Under the pieces are notes generated by a model. It did no database searches. It had not been told where the DNA came from and was given only the letters and a program-made list of their open reading frames with translations. A DNA stretch of 27,014 nucleotides, taken from positions 1 through 27,014 of the forward strand of contig WRNL01000004.1 in assembly GCA_009776625.1 (NCBI GenBank), given 5' to 3'. The DNA is from Methanomassiliicoccaceae archaeon (GTDB lineage Archaea; Thermoplasmatota; Thermoplasmata; Methanomassiliicoccales; Methanomethylophilaceae). Every line of letters begins with the position of its first letter. Positions within the stretch are counted from its first letter, which is position 1. A program made the position numbers and the translations under genes. Below are positions 8,000 through 15,020 of the stretch, piece by piece.

Positions 8000-9349
8000 T
8001 CAGCCGGTCAGCCCGAGGTCCTCCATCGAGAACAGGAACGGCTTGTCCTTGATCATGCTCTCGTCCCACCCGAAGAACCTCTTCACGAAGTCCACGTGCA
8101 GGTTGTAGGCGTAGTCGGGCCCGAACACGTCCCCGTAGAGGGCCTGCGCGGTGTACGCTATCCTCAGCATCACCGGCAGCTCCCCGCAGATGACGTACAC
8201 GTTGTTCTTCTCGTAGCACTCGAGCGTGCTGAAGTTGTCGAGCTGCGAGGCGAGAACAGCGGTGGACACGGTGTCCCCGTACCAGCTGCCGATCGCGGCC
8301 GAGGACCCCCTCATGCAGACCAGGTAGTCGAAGTCGTAGGCGTTGAGCCATGTGTCGGACGCGCCGACGTACGACACCGACGTCCCCGGTATCCCGAGGT
8401 CGGACAGCACGTAGTCCGCGCCCGCCGCCTGCAGGACGTAGGCGTACTCCGAGCGGCCCGTGGACACGTAGGTGGTCATCGACGACGCCACCGCCGTCAC
8501 CCTCTTGGGGACGCCGCCCAGCCTGCCGTCGAGGTCCGTCAGGAAGTCCTCGTACCAGTTTATCAGGCCCTCGCACTTGTCCATGTACCCCTTGCCGTCG
8601 GTGTCGAACATGAACGCCGTGAACAGGATGGTCGACATGTACTCCTTGCTGTCGACGGCGCCCGACTGGATCCTCACGACGTCGATGCCCGCGCCCTCAA
8701 GCAGCCCCACCTCGCTGGAGAGGTAGCTCGTGTGGCTCTGTGTCACTATCGCCGTGATGCCGTACCTGTCCACTAGGTTCGATGCCATGTCCACGTCCAC
8801 CGTGTAGACGTTGAGGCCGATCCTGCGGTCCTCGGTCATGTTCGGCATGAACTCCGAGAACAGCACGTCGTCCACGGTCGCGGAGAACGCGAACCCCTTC
8901 AGCTCGTCCACGATGCCCAGGTACTTGAATATGAGGAGCCCCACGAGGTCGGACGTCGCGGCGGCGGAGGTTATGGGGTACAGCGTGTCGACGACCGAGA
9001 CCTCGTCGCCGTAGTGGTTGATGTGGTATATCCTGACCTTGTTGGTCGAGGTGGCGTTGATTATCCTCTCTATCTGCTGGACGTCCTTCTCGTCCACGAC
9101 GCCGTCATAGTTCGCGTCCGCGAGGGGGTGGTCCTCGAATGACCTAGCCCCCGCGATTATCTCCCTGACGAGGTCGATATCGGCCTGGTCTATCCTGCCG
9201 TCACCATTGGCGTTGCCGTAGACCTCTAGCTCGGCATCGATGATTATCTTCTCCTTGCCGCCGCCCAGGGCGAAGAGCGCCACGCCCGCGCCCGCGACGA
9301 CGACCACGGCCACAACCGCGATTGCTATCATTTTGCTTGTGCTTATCAT
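8000..9349 (-). CDS. Membrane-anchored binding protein with dockerin-like domain (tandem copy B)
   Basis: A 449-residue extracytoplasmic binding protein. Residues 7-28 form a Val/Ala-rich anchor. Two canonical dockerin-type calcium loops follow: NANGDGRIDQAD (46-57) and DANYDGVVDEKD (78-89). The rest is a BtuF-like binding domain. The start at 9349 has GGTGAG upstream; the open frame continues far upstream only as a shadow of the neighbouring gene. It is a tandem duplicate of the gene at 9391-10746: the first 100 residues are almost identical and the ligand domain has diverged, which suggests two binding proteins of different specificity feeding one permease pair. Confidence 0.92.
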   Translation of the reverse strand: MISTSKMIAIAVVAVVVVAGAGVALFALGGGKEKIIIDAELEVYGNANGDGRIDQADIDLVREIIAGARSFEDHPLADANYDGVVDEKDVQQIERIINATSTNKVRIYHINHYGDEVSVVDTLYPITSAAATSDLVGLLIFKYLGIVDELKGFAFSATVDDVLFSEFMPNMTEDRRIGLNVYTVDVDMASNLVDRYGITAIVTQSHTSYLSSEVGLLEGAGIDVVRIQSGAVDSKEYMSTILFTAFMFDTDGKGYMDKCEGLINWYEDFLTDLDGRLGGVPKRVTAVASSMTTYVSTGRSEYAYVLQAAGADYVLSDLGIPGTSVSYVGASDTWLNAYDFDYLVCMRGSSAAIGSWYGDTVSTAVLASQLDNFSTLECYEKNNVYVICGELPVMLRIAYTAQALYGDVFGPDYAYNLHVDFVKRFFGWDESMIKDKPFLFSMEDLGLTG

Positions 9350-9390
9350 TGTCTCACCTATCTGAACCGGTTTGTGCCGATGGGGCGCGG

Positions 9391-10746
9391 TCACGAGACC
9401 CCGAGGTCCCCCATCGAGACCGAGAACGGCTTCCCTTTGACCATGCCCTCGTCCCACCCGAAGAACCTCTTCACGAAGTCCACGTGCAGGTTGTAGGCGT
9501 AGTCGGGCCCGAAATCGCCCCCGTAGAAGATCTGCGCCGCGTACGCTATCCTCAGCATGACCGGCATGTCCCCGCTTATCGCGTACACGTTCCCCTTCTC
9601 GAAGCACTCCAGCGTCCTGAAGTTGCCCATGTGCGCCTTGAGGGTCGCGGCGCCGCTGGAGACCACGGTCCCGCCGTACCAGCTGAATGCGTCGGTGGAG
9701 GTGCTTATGCAGACTATGTAGTCGACGTCGTAGGCGTTCAGCCACGTGTCGGACGCCCCGTCGTAGCCGAACACAGTCCCGGACGCGCTCTCTATGTCCG
9801 TCAGCGGGAACGACGCCCCCGCCATCCTCAGGACGTTCGCGTAGTCGGAGCGGGCCGTGGACACGTACCTGTTCATGGACGATGCCACCGCGGACACGCT
9901 CCCGCGCACGCCGTCCAGCCTGTTGTCGAGGTCGGTCAGGAAGTCCTCGTACCACTCAATGAGGTCCGCGCACTTGTCCATGTACCCTTTGCCGTCCGTG
10001 TCGAACAGGAACGCCACCATCGTTATGGCGGAAGCGTACTCATCGCTGTAGACGGATGCGTGCTGTATCCTCACCACGTCTATCCCGGCGCCCTCCAGGA
10101 GCGCCTCCTCGTTCAGAAGGGAGTTGACGCCGTTGTCCGTTATCACAGCGGTTATATTGTCGCTGTCGACGAGGTTCGAGGCCTTGTCTATGTCAATGTT
10201 GAAGGCGGACGGGGATAGCCTCTTGCTTTCGGTGAACAGGTACATGTACTCGGAGAAGAGCACGCTGTCGGGGACAGAGTTCCACGAGAACCCCTTGAAC
10301 TCCCCCACTATGCCCAGGTATTTGAACACCAGCAGGGTGTTGGACATCCCCGTGCCTATGGCGGAGGTGATCGGGTACAGAGTGTCGACGACGATCTTCT
10401 CGCCGTTGTAGTTGTTTATGTGGTACACCCTGACCCCGTCGGCAGAGCTGGCGCTGATTATCCTCTCTATCTGCTGGATGTCCTTCTCGTCCACCACGCC
10501 GTCGTAGTTCGCGTCCGCGAGGGGGTGGTCCTCGAACGACTTGGCCCCTGCGATTATCTCCCTGACCAGGTCGATGTCCGCCTGGTCTATCCTGCCGTCG
10601 CCGTTGGCGTTGCCGTAGACCTCCAGCACGGCGTCGATGCTTATCCTGTCCTTGCCGCCGCCCAGGGCGAAGAGCGCCACGCCCGCGCCCGCGACGACCA
10701 CCACTGCGACAACGGCGATGGCTATGGCCTTGCTTGTTCCTAACAT
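9391..10746 (-). CDS. Membrane-anchored binding protein with dockerin-like domain (tandem copy A)
   Basis: A 451-residue binding protein built like its neighbour: anchor (7-28), dockerin-like loops at 46-57 and 78-89, then a BtuF-like ligand domain. GGAGTGATAG precedes the ATG and is a strong ribosome site. It shares long blocks with copy B, for example DTDGKGYMDKC and SDTWLNAYD, while the region between them differs. The C-terminal block with GPDYAYNLHVDFVKRFFGWD is almost the same in both and may be the face that docks on the permease. It lies 52 nt downstream of the ATPase gene in the same operon. The ligand is unknown. Confidence 0.92.
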   Translation of the reverse strand: MLGTSKAIAIAVVAVVVVAGAGVALFALGGGKDRISIDAVLEVYGNANGDGRIDQADIDLVREIIAGAKSFEDHPLADANYDGVVDEKDIQQIERIISASSADGVRVYHINNYNGEKIVVDTLYPITSAIGTGMSNTLLVFKYLGIVGEFKGFSWNSVPDSVLFSEYMYLFTESKRLSPSAFNIDIDKASNLVDSDNITAVITDNGVNSLLNEEALLEGAGIDVVRIQHASVYSDEYASAITMVAFLFDTDGKGYMDKCADLIEWYEDFLTDLDNRLDGVRGSVSAVASSMNRYVSTARSDYANVLRMAGASFPLTDIESASGTVFGYDGASDTWLNAYDVDYIVCISTSTDAFSWYGGTVVSSGAATLKAHMGNFRTLECFEKGNVYAISGDMPVMLRIAYAAQIFYGGDFGPDYAYNLHVDFVKRFFGWDEGMVKGKPFSVSMGDLGVS

Positions 10747-10798
10747 ACTATCACTCCTTTTTGAAAAGCCCCCCTCGTCAGGCCGCTGCAGCGCCTGG

Positions 10799-11662
10799 TC
10801 AGGGGGCCGCCGCTTGCCCGACCGCCTGCGCCGACTCGACGGCCTCCGCGGATATCATGCCGCCGATGTCGTCGTCATAGAACACGGGCGACGGCGTTTC
10901 GGGGTCCTTCAGTATCACATGGGGCCTGCCGCCGTCGGGGACCACGCTCGCGCACACGTCGTACACGGTCCTGAGGTTGTCCTCGGTGATCACCTCGTGG
11001 GGCTCCCCGACGGAGAAGATAGTCCCTTTGTGCATGAGGATGACCCTGTCGGAGTACTTCGCCGCGATGTTGAGGTCGTGGCTTATCATTATCACGAGTA
11101 TGCCGTTCTTCCGGGTGAGGTCCCTCAGGATGCGCGTGACCTCGATCTGGTGCTTTATGTCGAGGTTGGATGTGGGCTCGTCGAGGAGCAGTATCTTCGG
11201 CTCCTGCGCTATCCCCCTCGCCAGCATCACCTTCTGGTGCTGGCCAGCGCTCAGCTCGTTGAAGGCCCTCATCGCCAGATCCTCCACCCCCATGAGCCTC
11301 AGCGTCCTGTGGACGAACTCGAGGTCGGCGTCGAGCGACCCCCATTTGCTGTGGGGGTGCCGCCCCATGAGCACCGTGTCCACCACGGTCATGGGGAACG
11401 TGTCCTTGGACGCACAGGGGACATAGCCGACTATCTTGGCGAGCTCTTTAATCGGGACCTCCTTCACATCCTTTCCCTCGATGAACACCGAGCCCCCGGT
11501 GGGCTGCAGTATCTTGTTTATACAGTGTATCAGCGTCGACTTCCCCACACCGTTGGGCCCGAGTATGGACACGAGCTCGTTGCCGGACACGTCGAGCGTT
11601 ATGCCGTCGAGGACCGGCACGCTCGCATAAGAGAAACCCAGACCGTCTATGTTAAGGTGCAT
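10799..11662 (-). CDS. BtuD/FecE-type importer ATPase (second importer)
   Basis: A 287-residue ABC ATPase, first gene of the minus-strand importer operon. Walker A is GPNGVGKST (35-43), followed by LSAGQHQK, ILLLDEP, NLD and ISHD. As in the plus-strand homologue, the Q-loop glutamine is Cys83 (VGYVPC). It carries a C-terminal extension of about 30 residues after RPHVILKDPE that the homologue lacks; this is acidic, then Ala-rich. The ATG at 11662 is 10 nt from operator copy 4. Gene order (ATPase first) differs from the plus-strand importer, so the two units are paralogous rather than a simple inverted copy. Confidence 0.93.
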   Translation of the reverse strand: MHLNIDGLGFSYASVPVLDGITLDVSGNELVSILGPNGVGKSTLIHCINKILQPTGGSVFIEGKDVKEVPIKELAKIVGYVPCASKDTFPMTVVDTVLMGRHPHSKWGSLDADLEFVHRTLRLMGVEDLAMRAFNELSAGQHQKVMLARGIAQEPKILLLDEPTSNLDIKHQIEVTRILRDLTRKNGILVIMISHDLNIAAKYSDRVILMHKGTIFSVGEPHEVITEDNLRTVYDVCASVVPDGGRPHVILKDPETPSPVFYDDDIGGMISAEAVESAQAVGQAAAP

Positions 11663-11672
11663 GTGTTACCAC

Positions 11673-11689
11673 TTGGAGGTATAATCCAA
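11673..11689. promoter_or_regulatory. Operator palindrome, copy 4
   Basis: TTGGAGGTATAATCCAA, one mismatch in a half-site. It lies 10 nt upstream of the minus-strand ATPase start. A TATA-like run (minus strand, about 11702-11691) separates it from copy 5, so the two copies flank the promoter core. Confidence 0.85.
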
Positions 11690-11707
11690 TTATATTATTA
11701 AAGCTTG

Positions 11708-11724
11708 TTGGATTATACATCCAA
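11708..11724. promoter_or_regulatory. Operator palindrome, copy 5
   Basis: TTGGATTATACATCCAA, identical to copies 2 and 7. Its centre is 35 bp from that of copy 4, with the TATA-like element of the minus-strand operon between them. Two bound regulators could act together here. Confidence 0.87.
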
Positions 11725-11827
11725 CTCTAATATGGCATGATAAGCTGGCGTTTCACCGGGCATCCACACGACGCGCCCCCTGCCCCAGCCAAGACCAATG
11801 TATTTATATCATAGCAGTCATGCACAG

Positions 11828-11844
11828 TTGGAATATACATCCAA
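11828..11844. promoter_or_regulatory. Operator palindrome, copy 6, with TATA element
   Basis: TTGGAATATACATCCAA. The TATA element TATTTATATC (11801-11810) begins 26-27 nt upstream, the same geometry as copies 2, 7 and 12. It controls the plus-strand permease/ATPase/CbiZ/Nif-like operon. Confidence 0.88.
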
Positions 11845-11857
11845 TAGGTGACCTAAT

Positions 11858-11953
11858 TTGGAAATCGCGTACGCAATCCGGGCTATGCCCACCCACAGGG
11901 CGCATCTGACGCCGAGGGTCATATCGGCAATGTGTTTCAATTCTGGGAAATGA
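11858..11953 (+). CDS. Possible 31-residue leader ORF ahead of the reductase operon
   Basis: An open frame from TTG 11858 to TGA 11951-11953. GGTGA at 11847-11851 lies at a good distance before the TTG, and the start is 13 nt after the operator, like other gene starts in this locus. The stop is 4 nt before the permease ATG, which itself has only a weak ribosome site, so translation could be coupled. An internal in-frame ATG lies at 11885. The peptide is basic, with one Cys and no clear domain. It may be chance, a leader peptide or a small protein; without it the operon would have a leader of about 113 nt. Confidence 0.33.
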   Translation: MEIAYAIRAMPTHRAHLTPRVISAMCFNSGK

Positions 11954-11957
11954 TCGC

Positions 11958-13064
11958 ATGATAAAGATAACTGCATCCAAGGGGGCGGCTGGCGTTCCGC
12001 AGGGGGTGTCCCCAGACGGGACGAAGAGCAAATGGCAGAAAAGGCACACCAAAGAGAAGCTGACCCTCATACTGGTGGGGGGTACCCTCGGCATAATCCT
12101 GCTGTTCATATTCTCCTTGACAATGGGGATATACCCCATATCGTTCGACGAGGCCATGCACGGGCTGTGGAACATAATAATACACCTCGGCCCCTCTGAC
12201 GACGTGGGCGAGAAGGTGATATTCAGCCTAAGGATGTCTAGGTCCGTGGCGGTGCTGTGCGTTGGAGCCGGGCTCGCCACCGCCGGCGCGGCGATGCAGG
12301 CCCTGATAAGGAACCCCCTGGTGGACCCGTACATAACCGGTGTGTCCTCGGGGGCGTCGTTCATGGTCGTCCTCGCCACGTTCGGGGGGCTGATGGGGAT
12401 CATGGGCAGCATATCCGTACCCTTCGCGGCTATAATCGGCGCCATAGCGGCGTTCGGCCTGACGATGGCGGTCGCCGAGGTCGCCGGGGGGAAGGCGATG
12501 AGCTACGTCCTCTCAGGGGTGATAATATCCACCGGGCTCTCGTCCGCCATAACCCTCCTGGTGTATTTCAACGCCGACAACTACACCCAGATAGTGAAGT
12601 GGATGTTCGGGTCGTTCACGGACATCCAGTGGAGCAGCACCGTGGTGATTGTGGTGGGCACCCTGGTGCCGATCGTGACTATGCTGTTCTACGCCAAAAA
12701 GCTGAACATAATGCTGTTGGGCGAGGAACAGGCCAAGTACCTCGGCGTGGACACCGCGACGTTGAAGAAGACCCTGATGGTGCTAATCGCCGTGCTTGCG
12801 GCCTTCTGCGTGGCGTACTGCGGCGTGATCGGGTTCATAGGCCTGATAGTGCCGCACATCTGCAGGATGATCGTGGGCGGGGACCATAGGATCCTGATTC
12901 CGTCGTCGGCGATCCTGGGGGCGCTGGTGCTCCTCGCCGCCGACGTGTTCTGCAAAACTGCGATCCCGCCGTCCGAGCTCCCGATCGGGGCGATAGTGGC
13001 GGTGTTCGGAGTGCCGTTCTTCCTGTTCCTGATGATGAAGGAGGGAAAGAAGTATGCAATGTGA
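11958..13064 (+). CDS. FecCD/BtuC-type ABC importer permease (single, third importer)
   Basis: A 368-residue BtuC-fold permease with a hydrophilic N-terminus of about 35 residues. Motifs include NPLVDPYITGVSSGAS near residue 120 and GLIVPHICRM followed by GGDHRILIP near residue 300. Unlike the other two importers it has no second permease beside it, so it probably forms a homodimer. No binding protein is encoded in its operon; the dockerin-free binding protein at 25112-26188 is the obvious candidate partner. It is the first long gene of an operon that continues without gaps through ATPase, CbiZ and the Nif-like genes, which links transport directly with processing. Confidence 0.92.
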   Translation: MIKITASKGAAGVPQGVSPDGTKSKWQKRHTKEKLTLILVGGTLGIILLFIFSLTMGIYPISFDEAMHGLWNIIIHLGPSDDVGEKVIFSLRMSRSVAVLCVGAGLATAGAAMQALIRNPLVDPYITGVSSGASFMVVLATFGGLMGIMGSISVPFAAIIGAIAAFGLTMAVAEVAGGKAMSYVLSGVIISTGLSSAITLLVYFNADNYTQIVKWMFGSFTDIQWSSTVVIVVGTLVPIVTMLFYAKKLNIMLLGEEQAKYLGVDTATLKKTLMVLIAVLAAFCVAYCGVIGFIGLIVPHICRMIVGGDHRILIPSSAILGALVLLAADVFCKTAIPPSELPIGAIVAVFGVPFFLFLMMKEGKKYAM

Positions 13065-13905
13065 CGATGCCGGCGCAGAGGATATGGGGGGCGTGGACCC
13101 CGAGCTGATGCTGGACGTCTGCGGCCTGGTGTTCGGCTACTCGGCAGCCGACCTCCTGAAGGACGTGAACATATCCACGGAGGGCGGGGAGTTCATCGCC
13201 CTCATGGGGCCCAACGGGTCGGGCAAGACCACGCTGATGCGGTGCATCAACAAGATCCTATCCATACGAGGCGGGTCGGTGGTCATCGACGGGAACGACA
13301 TAAAGGGGCTGAGGAGGGACGACATGTCCCGCATCTGCACCACCGTGCCCGCCGACATACCGGCGGACTTCTCCCTCACCACCAAGGACTTCGTCATGCT
13401 CGGCAGGTCGCCGTACGTGACCAGCTGGTGGTGGGAGTCCGACGACGACCTCGCCATCGTGGAGAAGGCGATGTGGGACTTCGGCATATTCCAGTACTGT
13501 GACAGGAAGATCCACGAGCTCAGCAGCGGGGAGCGGGCGCGCGCCCTCCTCGCGAAAGGGGTGGTGCAGAAGCCGAAGCTGATGATGGTGGACGAGCCCA
13601 GCGCGCACCTGGACATAAAGTACAAGGTACAAGTGATGGAGATGCTGAGGGGCCTCTCCCGGTCGGGACTCACCGTGATAATGGCGTCCCACGACATCAA
13701 CCTCGTGACGAGGTACTGCGACAAGGTCATGCTCCTCAGCGACGGCAAGATAATAAAATTCGGGATACCGAACGAGGTGGTCACAAAGGAGTCCATCCGG
13801 GAGGTGTACGGCATAGACATCAAGGTCATACACGACGAGGGCGTGCCCTACATAATCCCCAACGCCCCCGCCGAAAACGAAGAGGAATTCAGGGTGGAAC
13901 TATGA
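13054..13905 (+). CDS. BtuD-type importer ATPase (third importer)
   Basis: A 283-residue ABC ATPase overlapping the permease gene by 11 nt. GGAGGG at 13039-13044 supports the ATG at 13054. Walker A is GPNGSGKTT (52-60), the signature is LSSGE (156-160), Walker B is LMMVDEP (176-182), with HLD and ASHD. The Q-loop position is Ala100 (TTVPAD) in place of the usual Gln. It has CINKIL after Walker A, as in the other two importer ATPases, but is otherwise more distant, in keeping with a homodimeric permease partner. It overlaps CbiZ by ATGA, a coupled junction. Confidence 0.93.
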   Translation: MQCDDAGAEDMGGVDPELMLDVCGLVFGYSAADLLKDVNISTEGGEFIALMGPNGSGKTTLMRCINKILSIRGGSVVIDGNDIKGLRRDDMSRICTTVPADIPADFSLTTKDFVMLGRSPYVTSWWWESDDDLAIVEKAMWDFGIFQYCDRKIHELSSGERARALLAKGVVQKPKLMMVDEPSAHLDIKYKVQVMEMLRGLSRSGLTVIMASHDINLVTRYCDKVMLLSDGKIIKFGIPNEVVTKESIREVYGIDIKVIHDEGVPYIIPNAPAENEEEFRVEL

Positions 13906-15020
13906 CCGGTACATGGAGGGACTTCATCAGGGACGAGGAGGTGGGGGGGAGGGCGCTCGTCGCCTCCCTGCCCGGGGGGGAGGCGGTAGAGAGGCAGGGT
14001 AGGTCGCTGATCGTCACCTTCCCGGACGACAGGCGCGTCGTCCTCTCCTCGGCGCATTTCAACGGCGGCCTCTTCGAGGGGCCGGCGGCGGTGTTCAACA
14101 CCACGGGCATAACCGGGGAGGCGGGGGACTCCCTCATGGGGAAGGGGCCCGGCGAGCACCTGGCGTACTCGGAGGAGTGCGCTAGGAAGGTCGGCCTCGA
14201 CCCTAGAAAGGTGGTCGGGCTCGGGACAGCGGTGACGATGGACAAGGCAGCCATCGTGACGAAGTCGTCCGGCCGCACCTCCGTCTCGGCGATAGTCACT
14301 GCCGGCGTCGAGGGCAACGGCGGGAGGGCCGGCGACCCCGCTTCCTACGACCAGCTGGAGAAGTTCCAGGCAAGGGACGGTACGATAGTCATCATACTCC
14401 TGATCGGGGCGGACCTCCCTGCGCACTCCCTCGCGAGGGCGATCGTCACAGCGACGGAGGCCAAGACGTGCGCCCTGCAGCAGCTGATGGCGTCGAGCGT
14501 CTACTCCACCGGGATCGCTACCGGCTCCGGGACGGACCAGATCGCGGTCGTCTGCGACAGTGGCAGCGGCGTCAAGCTCACCGACGCGGGCAAGCACTCC
14601 CTCCTGGGGGAGCTGATCGGTAAATGCGTGACCGAGGCGGTCCTCAGGGCCCTGGACAACTGGGCGGGCCTGAACCCGGCATCCCAGAGGGACGCCCTGA
14701 GGCGGCTCGCCCGGTACAAGGTGAGGGAGGAGGACTGCCTCCCCTCAAATGGGGGCGAGGCCTCCCTGGCGGCGCTCAGGAAGGCGTCCAGGGACGGGGA
14801 CGTGGTAGCCGCCATAGCCGCCGCCATACACATCCAGGACGAGGTGGGGTGGGGGCTGCTGGCGGAGGAGGACGGCTGGCGCGCCGCTGAGCGGATCCTC
14901 CTGGGCGTAATGCACGAGAAGGGGGTGAGGGCGCCCCTTCTCAAAGCTGGCGACGGCATAATCCCAAACGCGGCGAGGGCGCTCAAACAGATCGCGGCAA
15001 AGGAACAAGGCGGTTATTGA
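13902..15020 (+). CDS. cbiZ: CbiZ-type adenosylcobinamide amidohydrolase with C-terminal extension
   Basis: In archaea and some bacteria CbiZ cuts the amide link of adenosylcobinamide to give adenosylcobyric acid, allowing salvage of incomplete corrinoids. Residues 1 to about 253 match the family: FNGG (53-56), VFNTTG (64-69), GLGTA (106-110), TAGVEGNGGRAGD (133-145), SGTDQIAV (209-216) and AGKHSLLGELIG (229-240). Residues from about 254 to 372 form an extra, mostly helical region that I do not recognise. ATGA overlap with the ATPase before it, and immediate TGA-ATG junction with the Nif-like gene after it, show tight coupling. The substrate here may be a different amidated tetrapyrrole. Confidence 0.88.
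   Translation: MTGTWRDFIRDEEVGGRALVASLPGGEAVERQGRSLIVTFPDDRRVVLSSAHFNGGLFEGPAAVFNTTGITGEAGDSLMGKGPGEHLAYSEECARKVGLDPRKVVGLGTAVTMDKAAIVTKSSGRTSVSAIVTAGVEGNGGRAGDPASYDQLEKFQARDGTIVIILLIGADLPAHSLARAIVTATEAKTCALQQLMASSVYSTGIATGSGTDQIAVVCDSGSGVKLTDAGKHSLLGELIGKCVTEAVLRALDNWAGLNPASQRDALRRLARYKVREEDCLPSNGGEASLAALRKASRDGDVVAAIAAAIHIQDEVGWGLLAEEDGWRAAERILLGVMHEKGVRAPLLKAGDGIIPNAARALKQIAAKEQGGY

Noticed and set aside
11845..11957. A cobalamin riboswitch in the leader of the reductase operon.
   Set aside because: No B12-box-like sequence or extended fold was recognised, the leader is too short for the usual class, and an operator already explains regulation.
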